64,000 bases of DNA from Vibrio zhugei (lineage in GTDB: Bacteria > Pseudomonadota > Gammaproteobacteria > Enterobacterales > Vibrionaceae). The notes under the pieces are model-generated. The model was not told where the DNA came from, searched no databases, and saw only the letters and a list, made by a program, of their open reading frames with translations. The DNA lies in assembly GCF_003716875.1 (NCBI RefSeq), contig NZ_CP033078.1:1550001-1614000 (forward strand). Reading direction: 5' to 3'. A program made the translations under genes and the position numbers. Positions 36,352-47,531 of this stretch are shown piece after piece. Numbering within the stretch: position 1 is the stretch's first letter; every line of letters starts with the position of its first letter.

Positions 36352-37002
36352 TTATGGCGCAGTAATCAACCATACGTTTTCGGCAAACCGAGACAAACCT
36401 TTATCCACACGTTTAGGATGCACTTCATCGGCTTGCTCACTCTCAAGTAGCGTTAATGTGTAGCCGGAGAACAAGCGTTGTAGCTCTTGCTCATCCACAC
36501 TAAACGGAGGCCCCGCCATTTCATCTTGAGAATAATCCAACGTCACCACCAACAGTCGTCCTTGCGGTGACAGTAAGCGCTTTACACGCTCAGCATAGTC
36601 GATGCGCATTTCCGCAGGAAGCGCGACTAACGCAGCACGATCGTAAACAATATCAACTGTCTCTACCGGTACGGTAAAGAAATCGCCCGTGTAGATCGAC
36701 AGTTCATCAAATTGATATAGCTCGTGAGCACTGCTTAGCTGAGTGACCATCGGCGTATAAAAATGTTCGGCGAAAAAGGCACGCACTGCGATTGGACTCA
36801 GTTCCACCCCTACCACATCATCATGGCGCTCTGCCAACCAGACCAAATCTTCGCTCTTTCCACACAATGGCACGAGAACGCGCTCGTGGCGTTTAGGAGC
36901 CAACGCTGACCAATATTTGGCGAGAAAGGGATGAACCTCTCCGTTATGGAAACCAATCTTATTATCCGCCCATTTTTGATGCCAAAATTCCGGATCTTGC
37001 AT
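36352..37002 (-). CDS. tpm: Thiopurine S-methyltransferase
   Basis: 216 residues. SAM-dependent methyltransferase that can methylate thiopurines and, in some bacteria, selenium or tellurium compounds. TPMT features: [19 protein letters not shown] start, [17 protein letters not shown] (SAM motif I), [11 protein letters not shown] and [11 protein letters not shown]. The start at MQDPEFW is the family start. The extension to 37113 is not. Its physiological substrate is unknown. Confidence 0.95.
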   Translation of the reverse strand: MQDPEFWHQKWADNKIGFHNGEVHPFLAKYWSALAPKRHERVLVPLCGKSEDLVWLAERHDDVVGVELSPIAVRAFFAEHFYTPMVTQLSSAHELYQFDELSIYTGDFFTVPVETVDIVYDRAALVALPAEMRIDYAERVKRLLSPQGRLLVVTLDYSQDEMAGPPFSVDEQELQRLFSGYTLTLLESEQADEVHPKRVDKGLSRFAENVWLITAP

Positions 37003-37325
37003 ACTATTTTTCTCTAAGCTGTCATCATGAGCTAAGCCTAACCGATTCTCAAAAAAAACGATAGCCCCTAACGCTACCGCTTTTTTATCATTGATATCGT
37101 TGACTATTTTCAAATCATTCTAGAGGAGAATCCAGTATGTACACGCTACGCCAGTGACCCGTTGTGCAAATGTATTGTCATTTTCGTGTCATAGGCATTG
37201 TTTTTTCTATTGCAGACCAGATATAACTATTAGAACAAAGAGCTAAGTACCTTTCGCGAGCTGTTGTCATGAAATCCTTTTCGTGCCCATTCTGACTCAT
37301 ACAGCGTTAGCCAAGGAGAGTGACT

Positions 37326-38111
37326 ATGAGCCTCTTATTCCGTACCACGGCCCTGATGCTTTTAATTCTAAGCCGTGCCCCCGCGTTTGCAGCGCCGATG
37401 CCAATCGATACGAGCATCGAGGACAGCCGCACAGGGGAATCTCAAAGTGAAATCAGTTCTGAAGTATTTAAACATAGCCTAAGCGGGTTATATGGCATTC
37501 AGCCTATCTCATCCACGCCACTGCAACCCTACCGCGATTTTGACGTGCTTTACAGCAAAGCGCATCAAGCCCAATACGAACTCACTAACCTATGTAAAGA
37601 AACCGCGATGTTAACCGATACCATCCCCTACACTTGCGGAGTAAAATCACGTCAACGCGCCCAAGAAAAAATCCGTGCCGATTTCTCTGGTCAGAATGAG
37701 CGTATCACGGATTTAGCACGTGCCACCCTTGTTGCCAATGATGTACCGAGTTTGGTCAAAGCTTATGAAATGCTCAATCGCTCAGCCACCATTGTGAAAG
37801 TGAAAAATCGCTTTAAAAATCCAACAGCCTCAGGTTACCGTGACTTAAACGTACTCGTTCGTCTCCCTAAAACTCACATGATTGCCGAAGTACAATTACA
37901 TTTAGCCGGAATTGAAAAAGTGAAAAGTGGGGCCGAGCATGCTATATACGAAAACATTCAAGCAATAGAACGGACAGCAGCAATACAACAGCGTGCATTG
38001 AATGAGATAGAAACCGTAAAAATTGAGCAACTGCGTGCTCAAGCAAAGAACCTTTATCACGATGCATGGCATCCGTACATTACAACGCGCCTACAAGCTC
38101 AAGCGGCATAA
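37326..38111 (+). CDS. relV: RelA/SpoT-domain protein with signal peptide, RelV-like small alarmone synthetase
   Basis: 261 residues. An N-terminal hydrophobic signal (MSLLFRTTALMLLILSRAPAFA) with likely cleavage after Ala22. The RelA/SpoT synthetase fold follows: CGVKSRQRAQEKI, ITDLARATLV (Asp and first Arg of the family's D...R motif), KNRFKNPTASGYRDLNVLV (normally K-NGY-S-H) and IAEVQLHL (normally E-Q-R). The usual His of the GY..H motif is Asn. Gene order next to ihfA and pheTS matches the V. cholerae relV locus as I recall it, where RelV makes (p)ppGpp. ATG with AAGGAG 7 bp upstream. Activity and cell location need care. Confidence 0.65.
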   Translation: MSLLFRTTALMLLILSRAPAFAAPMPIDTSIEDSRTGESQSEISSEVFKHSLSGLYGIQPISSTPLQPYRDFDVLYSKAHQAQYELTNLCKETAMLTDTIPYTCGVKSRQRAQEKIRADFSGQNERITDLARATLVANDVPSLVKAYEMLNRSATIVKVKNRFKNPTASGYRDLNVLVRLPKTHMIAEVQLHLAGIEKVKSGAEHAIYENIQAIERTAAIQQRALNEIETVKIEQLRAQAKNLYHDAWHPYITTRLQAQAA

Positions 38112-38146
38112 TCTCTACAACATGATATACATCGCCAAACACACAA

Positions 38147-38175
38147 AGACCACGCCAACAAGCGTGGTCTTTTTT
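38147..38175 (+). terminator. Terminator of relV-like gene
   Basis: AGACCACGC / GCGTGGTCT perfect arms, loop CAACAA, then TTTTT. It also lies just past the ihfA stop on the other strand. Confidence 0.88.
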
Positions 38176-38183
38176 GCTCGAAC

Positions 38184-38480
38184 TTAATTCGCGACTTTAA
38201 TGTTCTCGACTCGGGCTTTTAGTTTCTGCCCTGGGCGGAACGTTACGACGCGGCGAGCTGAAATCGGAATATCTTCCCCTGTTTTAGGGTTACGACCAGG
38301 ACGTTGATTTTTATCACGTAAGTCAAAGTTTCCAAATCCTGAGAGCTTGACCTGTTCTCCACTTTCTAGTGCCTTACGAATTTCTTCAAAAAACACTTCC
38401 ACCGTTTCCTTGGCATCACGTTTGCTAAAACCCAATTCTTCAAACAGGCTTTCTGCCAAATCGGCTTTTGTGAGCGCCAT
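38184..38480 (-). CDS. ihfA: Integration host factor subunit alpha
   Basis: 98 residues (E. coli 99). DNA-bending heterodimer with IhfB. Start [17 protein letters not shown] and the DNA-inserting arm [20 protein letters not shown] with the key Pro are intact. Unlike in E. coli, it is separated from pheT by about 450 bp with a terminator in between, so it has its own promoter. Confidence 0.97.
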   Translation of the reverse strand: MALTKADLAESLFEELGFSKRDAKETVEVFFEEIRKALESGEQVKLSGFGNFDLRDKNQRPGRNPKTGEDIPISARRVVTFRPGQKLKARVENIKVAN

Positions 38481-38872
38481 AAAACTTCCCTCAAAGCTTA
38501 GTTAATCTTGCTGCCCTATCGGCAGCGCCTTGGCAATAATTGCCTTGCCGAATCAACAACCTATCGACAGCACTTGAAAAGTGTATGCCAAGCTTATGAT
38601 TTTCGCCAACTTTTTTCACTCAAAAAATTTTGTTGCCAACAAAATATAGACGCATATCAATATCAAAATGATAGTATTTGACGTCGATATCAGGGTTATT
38701 GATGTCGTTTTTCAGTGATTTAATCTAAATAATAAAATTCAGTAGAATTAAAAACCAAATGAAAATTTTTTGAAAAAAAAACGCCACCGCAAAAAAAAAT
38801 AATTTTTATTATAAATCATTACGTTACATGACGTTATGTTGACATTATCCGCGCAAATTTAATCTTATCGAT
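38481..38872. promoter_or_regulatory. ihfA leader and upstream region
   Basis: About 390 AT-rich bases between pheT's terminator and ihfA. In the ihfA leader are two palindromes: GCTGCC-CTATC-GGCAGC (38510-38526) and GGCAAT-A-ATTGCC (38532-38544). No IHF-consensus match could be assigned by eye. No gene. Confidence 0.5.
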
Positions 38873-38904
38873 AAAAAAACGGGCCCCTTGACGGAGCCCG
38901 TTTT
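38873..38904 (-). terminator. Terminator of pheST
   Basis: Minus-strand hairpin ACGGGC / GCCCGT followed by a T run (A run at 38873-38879), 25 bp after pheT. Confidence 0.85.
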
Positions 38905-38928
38905 CTGTTTTTGCGGTGTAGCTAACAA

Positions 38929-41316
38929 TTAATCGCGCAATGTTGCACCAAATTTCTCACCGATCGCCGCAACAATGGCATCGACACTTGCCGTAATATC
39001 CGCTTCTTCCAGCGTTCGCTCTGTCGATTGTAGGAGCAAGGCGATGGCAAGACTCTTCTTACCCTCTTCAACCCCTTTGCCTACATACACATCAAATAGT
39101 TGCGCATCTTTAAGCCATTGCCCACCAGCATCGACACAAGCTTGTACTATGTCTCCAGACGCAGTACTGTCATCCACTACGACAGCAATATCACGACGGT
39201 TTGCTGGGAATTTGGATAACGTTACCGCTTCAGGAATCACACGGGTCGCAATTGCATTCCATTCAATTTCGAATACAACAGTACGGCCGTTCAAACCAAA
39301 CTTACGCTCGAGTTCTGGATGCACTGTACCAATGACACCGATCTGCTGACCATCAAACATAATCGCAGCGCTTTGTCCTGGATGCAGCGCAGGATGCTTA
39401 ACCGCTTCAAAGTGATACGCTTTATCATTGGCTGTAAGCTCAAGAATGCCTTCAACATCGCCTTTTAAATCAAAGAAATCGACCGTAGCAGTCGCGATAT
39501 CCCAATGTTCTTCACTGCAGCTACCGGCTAGTACACCCGCCAACATCGGCTCTTGGCGCATACCATTTTCAGCCGTGCTGTCTGGCGTAAACCGTAAACC
39601 GTATTCAAACAAGCGCACGCGTGGCCGCTGACGTTTCTGGTTACGGACCACTGTATTAAGCAACCCTTGGATTAACCCCAAACGCATTGCTGACATATCT
39701 GCAGAAATTGGATTAGGCAGAATGAGTGGCTCCACTCCAGGCACTGTGAGTTTTTGCTGCTCTGGTTCTACAAAGCTATAAGTGATCGCCTCATGGTAGC
39801 CTCGATCGACCAGCAAATCACGAACGCGCTTTAACGGCATGTTCGCTTCTTTGTGACGATTCATGCTCAACGCAGCGACAGGTGACTGATTGGGAATGTT
39901 ATCGTAACCATAGATACGACCCACTTCCTCGATCAGATCTTGCTCAATGGCAATATCAAAACGCCAGCTTGGTGCGGTGGCTTCCCAACCGGCATCCGTG
40001 GCTGTCACGCTCAGTCCTAAACGTTGTAAAATTTCGACCACATCGTCATCGGCAATGTGATGACCTAATAGGTCGTCCAATTTACTACGACGTAAAGCGA
40101 CACGATTCGCCTGAGGTAAGTCGGCTTGCGATTCGGCACTCACGACTGGCGCCACATCACCACCGCAGATCTCAACCAATAACTGTGTTGCTCTGTCCAT
40201 GGCGATCGCTTGTAACTGATAATCCACCCCACGCTCAAAACGTAGCGAAGAATCGGTATGCAAACCGTATTCACGAGCACGCCCACGAATTGCCGAAGGG
40301 GCAAAGAAGGCACATTCCAACATGATATCTTGTGTCGTCGTACTAACGCCTGAGTCTTGACCGCCAAAAATACCCGCTAAAGCCAAAGCCTTATCGTGAT
40401 CAGCAATCACAAGCGTTCCCTCTTGAAGCTCCACTTCTGATCCATCAAGCAAGGTAAGTTTTTCACCAACGGTAGCCATGCGTACCACGATGCCACCTTC
40501 AATCTTAGCAAGATCAAAGGCGTGCATAGGTTGACCTTGTTCAAGCATGACATAGTTGGTCACATCTACAATCGCATCAACGCTGCGAATACCACAACGA
40601 CGCAATTTCTCTTGCATCCATAACGGTGACGGCGCGCTAGCATCGACGTTTTTAATCACACGACTCAAATAACGAGGACAAGCCGCAGGCGCTTGTACAT
40701 CGACTGAGACCGTGTCTTCGATGGTATTGGTCGCCGGAGTCAATTCGGGTTCACTGACGTCAGTACGATTTAACACGCCCACTTCACGTGCAAGACCACG
40801 AATGCTGAAGCAATCCGCTCGGTTCGCCGTTAGGTCCACATCAATGGTCACGTCGTCAAGACCCAAGAACTCACGGAAATCGGTACCAAGAACCGCATCG
40901 TCTGCCAGTTCCATAATACCGTCTGATTCAATATCAATACCCAATTCGCTGAATGAACAAAGCATGCCATGCGATGGTTGACCGCGAAGTTTCGCTTTCT
41001 TGATTTTAAAGTCACCCGGTAACACGGCGCCTACCGTGGCGACGGCCACTTTGATGCCTTGGCGACAGTTCGGCGCACCACAGACGATGTCGAGTAATTC
41101 ATCGGCACCGATATCAATTTTTGTCACGCGAAGCTTGTCGGCATCGGGGTGTTGAGCACACTCCACAACTTGACCTACTTTCACGCCTTTAAAGTCGCCC
41201 GCAACAGGAAGTACATCGTCTACTTCCAAGCCAGCCATTGTAATTTGATGAGTCAGTTCGTCAGTTGTGACCGCAGGGTTCACCCACTCACGAAGCCATG
41301 TTTCGCTGAATTTCAT
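38929..41316 (-). CDS. pheT: Phenylalanyl-tRNA synthetase beta subunit
   Basis: 795 residues (E. coli 795). Forms the alpha2-beta2 synthetase with PheS. Domains in order: tRNA-binding OB fold ([18 protein letters not shown]), B3/B4 editing domain ([18 protein letters not shown]), B5, catalytic-like core ([11 protein letters not shown]) and C-terminal anticodon-binding FDX-ACB domain ([16 protein letters not shown]). 18 bp after pheS, same transcript. Confidence 0.98.
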   Translation of the reverse strand: MKFSETWLREWVNPAVTTDELTHQITMAGLEVDDVLPVAGDFKGVKVGQVVECAQHPDADKLRVTKIDIGADELLDIVCGAPNCRQGIKVAVATVGAVLPGDFKIKKAKLRGQPSHGMLCSFSELGIDIESDGIMELADDAVLGTDFREFLGLDDVTIDVDLTANRADCFSIRGLAREVGVLNRTDVSEPELTPATNTIEDTVSVDVQAPAACPRYLSRVIKNVDASAPSPLWMQEKLRRCGIRSVDAIVDVTNYVMLEQGQPMHAFDLAKIEGGIVVRMATVGEKLTLLDGSEVELQEGTLVIADHDKALALAGIFGGQDSGVSTTTQDIMLECAFFAPSAIRGRAREYGLHTDSSLRFERGVDYQLQAIAMDRATQLLVEICGGDVAPVVSAESQADLPQANRVALRRSKLDDLLGHHIADDDVVEILQRLGLSVTATDAGWEATAPSWRFDIAIEQDLIEEVGRIYGYDNIPNQSPVAALSMNRHKEANMPLKRVRDLLVDRGYHEAITYSFVEPEQQKLTVPGVEPLILPNPISADMSAMRLGLIQGLLNTVVRNQKRQRPRVRLFEYGLRFTPDSTAENGMRQEPMLAGVLAGSCSEEHWDIATATVDFFDLKGDVEGILELTANDKAYHFEAVKHPALHPGQSAAIMFDGQQIGVIGTVHPELERKFGLNGRTVVFEIEWNAIATRVIPEAVTLSKFPANRRDIAVVVDDSTASGDIVQACVDAGGQWLKDAQLFDVYVGKGVEEGKKSLAIALLLQSTERTLEEADITASVDAIVAAIGEKFGATLRD

Positions 41317-41334
41317 AGTGATTAAACCTCTGGA

Positions 41335-42443
<1,109 letters not shown>

Positions 42444-42449
42444 CTTTAC

Positions 42450-42478
42450 ATAGTACCGAATGCAGCCCCCATTGCCAA
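42450..42478 (-). promoter_or_regulatory. pheST promoter
   Basis: Minus strand TTGGCA (-35, 42473-42478), 17-bp spacer, TACTAT (-10, 42450-42455). Confidence 0.65.
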
Positions 42479-42607
42479 ATGAAATGCGTGATTAAGCACA
42501 AATTCGAGCATTTATCGGCCGCGCTGACCAACCGTTGTCACATTCTTGCACGGGCGATCTCATATGGATAGAATGAGCCACCTTGGAGAGTTATATAAAA
42601 AGGAAAG

Positions 42608-43090
42608 ATGAGCATGCATATTATCCCAATTACTGAGCAATATGATGCTTCGGTACGCGATATTATCGAAACCGTTGGCAAGGAGTATGGTGCAATTGGC
42701 GATGGATTTGGGCCTTCGGATGCCGAAGTACAAGCCATGAGCCAATACTATAACCCTGAGCAAGGTTCACAATACTTCGTGGCGATCGAACATGGCCAAG
42801 TGATTGGAGGTGGCGGTATCGCTCCTTTTTTAGATTCATCAGACACGTGTGAATTACGCAAAGTCTTTTTATTACCAGCAGCGCGCGGTAAAGGCGCGGG
42901 AAAACAATTGGTTCAGACTTGTTTAGACGTTGCCCGGCAGTTAGGCTACCGCCAATGCTATTTGGATACATTAAGTGCGATGAAATCGGCTATCAGTCTG
43001 TATGAGCGCCTGGGTTTCGAGCATCGCAGTGAACCGATGCCCGGTGTCATTCATACTGGCTGTGATGTCTGGATGGATATGACGCTATAA
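42608..43090 (+). CDS. GNAT-family N-acetyltransferase
   Basis: 160 residues. Acetyl-CoA-binding motif A is visible as LRKVFLLPAARGKGAGKQLVQ (V/R-x-R/G-x-G-x-G/A form as ARGKGAG), followed by GYRQCYLDT and AISLYERLGFEHRSEP, the usual motif B. Substrate unknown. ATG with AAGGAAAG upstream. Divergent from pheS. Confidence 0.88.
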   Translation: MSMHIIPITEQYDASVRDIIETVGKEYGAIGDGFGPSDAEVQAMSQYYNPEQGSQYFVAIEHGQVIGGGGIAPFLDSSDTCELRKVFLLPAARGKGAGKQLVQTCLDVARQLGYRQCYLDTLSAMKSAISLYERLGFEHRSEPMPGVIHTGCDVWMDMTL

Positions 43091-43182
43091 ACAGCGATAA
43101 CGCAGCCCACGATAAGTTTAGGAAGGAGGAACGGCGTATCGGAATTCACTGCCGTTCTGATTGGTACAAAATAGGTAAAAAC

Positions 43183-43215
43183 GAAAAAAGCCCGAGTCGA
43201 AACTCGGGCTTTTTA
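43183..43215. terminator. Bidirectional terminator between GNAT gene and tRNA cluster
   Basis: AAAAAAGCCCGAGT / ACTCGGGCTTTTT arms with CGAA loop, 3 bp from the first tRNA end. Confidence 0.9.
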
Positions 43216-43217
43216 TT

Positions 43218-43293
43218 TGGAGCGACACACGAGGTTCGAACTCGTGACCTCGACCTTGGCAAGGTCGCGCTCTACCAACTGAGCTAGTGTCGC
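43218..43293 (-). tRNA. tRNA-Gly (anticodon GCC)
   Basis: 76 nt with encoded CCA. Acceptor GCGACAC, anticodon loop TTGCCAA on a GACC/GGTC stem, T-loop TTCGAAC. Identical in the visible sequence to the copy at 43476-43551. Confidence 0.97.
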
Positions 43294-43323
43294 ATGCTAC
43301 ATCATAATGCAGACTTTAATAGA

Positions 43324-43410
43324 TGGTGCCCCGGGCCGGACTTGAACCGGCACAGCGCGAACGCCGAGGGATTTTAAATCCCTTGTGTCTACCAATTCCA
43401 CCACCAGGGC
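43324..43410 (-). tRNA. tRNA-Leu (anticodon TAA)
   Basis: 87 nt class II tRNA with long variable arm (CGGCGTTCGCGCTG) and anticodon loop TTTAAAA giving TAA. CCA encoded. In E. coli leuZ also follows pgsA with Gly and Cys tRNAs. Confidence 0.97.
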
Positions 43411-43475
43411 ACGCAATACTTTGCGATGATAGGCACACCATCTAGAATACCGAGTACACTCCATATTCTTTAATT

Positions 43476-43551
43476 TGGAGCGACACACGAGGTTCGAACT
43501 CGTGACCTCGACCTTGGCAAGGTCGCGCTCTACCAACTGAGCTAGTGTCGC
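43476..43551 (-). tRNA. tRNA-Gly (anticodon GCC), second copy
   Basis: 76 nt with encoded CCA, the same sequence as the first copy. Lies between the Leu and Cys tRNAs. Confidence 0.97.
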
Positions 43552-43553
43552 AA

Positions 43554-43628
43554 TGGAGGCGCGTCCCGGAGTTGAACCGAGGTCCACGGATTTGCAATCC
43601 GCTGCATAGCCACTCTGCCAACACGCCT
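43554..43628 (-). tRNA. tRNA-Cys (anticodon GCA)
   Basis: 75 nt with encoded CCA. Acceptor AGGCGTG, loop ATTGCAA-type giving GCA, T-arm GGTTCAACTCC. First tRNA of the cluster transcript. Confidence 0.96.
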
Positions 43629-43681
43629 TCGATACTGAATCGGATGACACGCTGTGCGCTTCCTCTTGAGTACGGGAATGC

Positions 43682-43709
43682 ATTTTACGGATTCACGACA
43701 ATGAGTCAA
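43682..43709 (-). promoter_or_regulatory. Promoter of the tRNA Cys-Gly-Leu-Gly cluster
   Basis: Minus strand TTGACT (43704-43709), 16-bp spacer, TAAAAT (43682-43687), about 53 bp before tRNA-Cys. Confidence 0.75.
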
Positions 43710-43918
43710 CAGAATTTTTTATCATTTTGTATCGTTTGACTATTTTGCGTTCAAAACAGGACATTTTGATTAAAATACCGACTAAAAGAGTTATATTTCC
43801 GAGACATAAGTCACGTTAATCATGAGAAAACACTATCTCGTTAACAGGATAAACTCCCCTATTGAGCCAAAGGCGGAGAGCTGATTCGATAATCTGTCCA
43901 CATTGATAGGTCATGATA
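43710..43918. other. Non-coding gap between tRNA promoter and pgsA terminator
   Basis: No gene or RNA recognised. Confidence 0.4.
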
Positions 43919-43950
43919 CAAAAAAACGAGACTCAACAGGAGCCTCGCTT
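43919..43950 (-). terminator. Terminator of uvrY-uvrC-pgsA
   Basis: Minus-strand CGAGGCTC-CTGTTGA-GTCTCG arms (one G-U) followed by TTTTTTT. Confidence 0.75.
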
Positions 43951-43986
43951 TTCTCATGAATTCACCGGTGTGCGGTCACACCCCAG

Positions 43987-44544
43987 TCACAGATTTTCTT
44001 CACTTAATAAATCGTCTTTTGCGGCCGCAAGATACTGTGCCATTGACCAGTACGTTAATATTGTCGCCAAATAAATCGCTGCATAGCCGAGCCAAATCAT
44101 CCAATCATCATAGCGCCAAATCAATACCCATAAAGCAAACATTTGTGACAGTGTTTTCACTTTACCAATCCAAGATACCTTAACGCTCGCACGCTTACCA
44201 ATTTCCGCCATCCATTCACGCAAGGCTGAGATAATGATTTCACGGGCTATCATGGTTACCGCAGGTATGGTAATCCAAATCGTATGATAATGCTCAGTGA
44301 TGACAATCAAAGCCGATGCCACTAAGACCTTATCCGCAACCGGATCAATAAAGGCGCCAAAACGGGAGGTTTGGCCAAGTTTTCTTGCCAACATACCGTC
44401 GAGCCAATCAGTGAATCCTGCAACCCAAAAAACCATAGCAGCAGCAAACGGAGCCCAAGTAAATGGGAGATAAAACGTCACGACAAAAACTGGTATTAGA
44501 AAAAGTCGTATTAAAGAAAGAATATTTGGGATGTTAAAACGCAT
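43987..44544 (-). CDS. pgsA: CDP-diacylglycerol--glycerol-3-phosphate 3-phosphatidyltransferase
   Basis: 185 residues (E. coli 182). Inner-membrane enzyme making phosphatidylglycerol phosphate. CDP-alcohol phosphatidyltransferase motif intact: D49G50xxA53R54x8G63x3D67x3D71. Four or five helices. The same order, uvrC-pgsA-tRNA, occurs in E. coli. Confidence 0.97.
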   Translation of the reverse strand: MRFNIPNILSLIRLFLIPVFVVTFYLPFTWAPFAAAMVFWVAGFTDWLDGMLARKLGQTSRFGAFIDPVADKVLVASALIVITEHYHTIWITIPAVTMIAREIIISALREWMAEIGKRASVKVSWIGKVKTLSQMFALWVLIWRYDDWMIWLGYAAIYLATILTYWSMAQYLAAAKDDLLSEENL

Positions 44545-44590
44545 AATTATAAGCTCTTATCGACAGCGCGTTTATGGTGCGGCATTTTTA

Positions 44591-46420
44591 CTATTGTTTC
44601 AATGCCTGATAAATGTTTTCTGCCAGAGAATGACTGATCCCTGGGACTTTGGCGATTTCTTCTACAGTGGCTCGTTTCAGTTCTTGCAACCCTCCCATGT
44701 GTGTTAATAGTGCTTGCCGACGTTTCGGCCCCACACCTTCGATTCCTTCCAAACTGCTTGTACGACGAGTTTTACCCCGTTTTGCTCTGTGACCACTAAT
44801 GGCATGATTATGGCTTTCGTCACGAATATGCTGAATTAAATGCAACGCAGGAGCATCACTGGGTAAATTGGACTCACGTCCATCAACCGTAATGAGCGTT
44901 TCCAAACCGGGCTTGCGAGTCACGCCTTTCGCGATCCCCATTAATAGAGGTCGCCTTGGCCAATCCACCCAGCACTGTTGCAATATTTCATAGGCACGAT
45001 TGAGCTGCCCTTTACCGCCATCGATGAAAATAATATCAGGGATCTTGTCGACGTCTAATTGCTTGGAATAGCGACGTTCTAAAACTTGCCCCATCGCAGC
45101 GTAATCATCCCCGCCCGTAATGCCAGTGATATTATAACGGCGATACTCAGATTTGAGTGGCCCCTCTTGATTGAAGACGACACAAGAGGCAATGGTACTT
45201 TCCCCCATTGTATGGGAAATATCAAAACATTCCATACGTTGAATGGACTCAAGCCCTAATTCTTCTTGCAACGCTTTAAAACGTTGGCTAATCGTCATCT
45301 TATGATTGATTTTTGTCGTGATCGCTGTGCGCGCATTGGTATTCGACAGATTCAAATACCGACCACGATAACCACTGGGATCCAAATGAAAATAGACTTT
45401 TCTACCAGCAATCTCACTTAATGCGGACTGCAATAGCGCGGAGTCATCACACAATTCCCGGTTAACCACAATGCGATTTGGCATAGAACGCGCTTCATTG
45501 TGATTCAAATAATACTGCGTTAAGAAACTCTCAAACACTTCTTCACGGGTTGTGTTGTTTGGAATCTTTGGAAAATGACTACGACTGCCTAAAATCTTGC
45601 CTTGGCGTATCATTAAAATATAGACACAGGCAATCCCATTTTCCTGAGCAAAGCCCAACACATCCATGTCTTCCATACTGTCATCGGACACGTACTGCTG
45701 CTCTTGTACACGACGAATCGCTTGGATTTGATCACGAAACTTTGCCGCATCTTCAAAACGCAACTGTGTGCTAGCCTGTTCCATTTTATCAATCAATTGC
45801 TGCAATACTTGCTGATCTTTACCACGCAAAAACAGCCGCACCAAATCCACCAGCTCAGCATAATCGTCATCAGAGACAAGTTCATCCACGCACGGTCCAG
45901 CACATCGACCAATTTGATACATCAAACATGGGCGTGTGCGATTACTATAGACAGAATCTTCACACTGGCGTACCGGAATGATCTTCTGCAACAGGTGCAA
46001 CGTTTCTCGTACGGCTCGGGAGTCAGGATACGGGCCAAAGTACTCCCCTTTGCGTTTTTTAGCGCCACGATGACTGGATAAACGAGGGTGTTTGTGATTA
46101 CTGATAAAAATGTAAGGATAAGATTTGTCGTCTCGCAGTAACACATTATATTTCGGTAGATACTGCTTAATATAATTGTGCTCGAGTATGAGAGCCTCTG
46201 TCTCCGTATGCGTGACGGTGACATCAATCTTACAAATATTACTGACTAACGCTCGCGTTTTCTCGCTATCCACATTTTTACGAAAATAGCTGGTTAAACG
46301 TTTCTTTAGGTCTTTAGCTTTTCCGACATAAATGACCTCAGCATCAGCGTTATACATACGATAAACGCCAGGCTGATCAGTCACCGTTTTTAGAAAAGCG
46401 ACAGAATCAAATTCAGGCAC
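44591..46420 (-). CDS. uvrC: Excinuclease ABC subunit C
   Basis: 609 residues (E. coli 610). Dual-incision nuclease of nucleotide excision repair. GIY-YIG domain at the N-terminus ([20 protein letters not shown]), UvrB-binding UVR motif about residue 205, RNase H-like endonuclease domain ([21 protein letters not shown]) and tandem helix-hairpin-helix at the C-terminus ([13 protein letters not shown]). GTG start sharing one base with the uvrY stop. Confidence 0.97.
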   Translation of the reverse strand: MPEFDSVAFLKTVTDQPGVYRMYNADAEVIYVGKAKDLKKRLTSYFRKNVDSEKTRALVSNICKIDVTVTHTETEALILEHNYIKQYLPKYNVLLRDDKSYPYIFISNHKHPRLSSHRGAKKRKGEYFGPYPDSRAVRETLHLLQKIIPVRQCEDSVYSNRTRPCLMYQIGRCAGPCVDELVSDDDYAELVDLVRLFLRGKDQQVLQQLIDKMEQASTQLRFEDAAKFRDQIQAIRRVQEQQYVSDDSMEDMDVLGFAQENGIACVYILMIRQGKILGSRSHFPKIPNNTTREEVFESFLTQYYLNHNEARSMPNRIVVNRELCDDSALLQSALSEIAGRKVYFHLDPSGYRGRYLNLSNTNARTAITTKINHKMTISQRFKALQEELGLESIQRMECFDISHTMGESTIASCVVFNQEGPLKSEYRRYNITGITGGDDYAAMGQVLERRYSKQLDVDKIPDIIFIDGGKGQLNRAYEILQQCWVDWPRRPLLMGIAKGVTRKPGLETLITVDGRESNLPSDAPALHLIQHIRDESHNHAISGHRAKRGKTRRTSSLEGIEGVGPKRRQALLTHMGGLQELKRATVEEIAKVPGISHSLAENIYQALKQ

Positions 46421-47064
46421 TACAACTTCTCTGTGTCTAGCATTCCATGGCGAATCGCTAAGTGTGTCAGTTCCACATCACCACCGATGTTGAGCTTCGC
46501 AAACAATCGATAGCGGTAGCTATTCACGGTTTTAGGACTTAAATTCAGTTGCTCAGAAATGTCCGTGACTTTTTGTCCTTGCGTAATCATCATCATGATC
46601 TGCAATTCACGTTCAGACAAATCAGCAAAAGGGTTTTCAGAAGCTGGAGAAAATTGGCTCAGCGCCATTTGTTGCGCGATCTCCGGCGAAATATAGCGTT
46701 GTCCACTATTCACCACGCGGATGGCGTTCACCATTTCATCAGGTGCAGCACCTTTGGTCAAATACCCAGCAGCGCCGGCTTGCATAACGCGTGTCGGAAA
46801 CGGATTTTCAGTATGAATGGTTAATACAATGATTTTTACGTCCGGATTGAAACGCAAAATTTTCTTGGTTGCTTCTAATCCACCGATACCTGGCATGTTC
46901 ATATCCATCAACACGACATCGGCATGACTATGGCGGCACCATTTTACCGCGTCTTCACCACTGACAGCTTCCCCTGCTATACTCATCCCACGGACGTCTT
47001 CAATAATACGTCGTATCCCTGTGCGAACCAGTTCGTGATCATCTACAAGGAAAACATTTATCAA
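46420..47064 (-). CDS. uvrY: GacA/UvrY/VarA-type response regulator
   Basis: 214 residues. Receiver domain ([12 protein letters not shown], acceptor Asp in [13 protein letters not shown], Lys in YLTKGA) and LuxR-type HTH ([32 protein letters not shown]). Called VarA in vibrios. Paired with BarA/VarS, it drives CsrB-type small RNAs. I chose the TTG at 47062-47064 because GGAG precedes it at 8 bp and the family begins right at [10 protein letters not shown]. The longer frame to 47097 has no such support. Overlaps uvrC by one base. Confidence 0.93.
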   Translation of the reverse strand: MINVFLVDDHELVRTGIRRIIEDVRGMSIAGEAVSGEDAVKWCRHSHADVVLMDMNMPGIGGLEATKKILRFNPDVKIIVLTIHTENPFPTRVMQAGAAGYLTKGAAPDEMVNAIRVVNSGQRYISPEIAQQMALSQFSPASENPFADLSERELQIMMMITQGQKVTDISEQLNLSPKTVNSYRYRLFAKLNIGGDVELTHLAIRHGMLDTEKL

Positions 47065-47531
47065 ACTTGTATCTCCACACTTATTCGTTGGCGACAACGT
47101 CGAGGTTTAACCTCAATGAGACGCTCGCCCAGTTAAACTTAATTCACAATATAGTTCTTGACTATGTGCTGAAACATCACGTTTAGCAAGCACTTATTGC
47201 CTCACTTTTCCTACCCTATAGTAAAAAAAGTCAAAATCAACGTATTGCCACAAATTACTCAGCTCGGTGAATGATCTTTCACAAACAAATCCGCCGCGCA
47301 GCCAAAAGCGTCGGCATCACATCATTGACAATGACAGTCATTAAAAAGTAGCGGAGACCGATAATAACAAAATCAGTCGATGAACCAAGGTTATGGTGCA
47401 CATTTCGAGAAAAAATAACCGGATTGTCCCAGTACCAGCTTCATTACGTCGCCTATCAGTTTTGGTGATTTTCTATGATAAGATACCACGGGTGACACAC
47501 TGGCAGTATGAACAACCACTCAGCGGATATT
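47065..47531. other. Intergenic region between uvrY and polB
   Basis: About 465 bp with divergent promoters expected on both sides, none placed confidently. No LexA box of the CTG-N10-CAG form was found before polB. No gene recognised. Confidence 0.45.

Noticed and set aside
43218..43628. Integration or attachment site at the tRNA cluster
   Set aside because: No integrase, no partial tRNA repeats and normal spacing on both sides.
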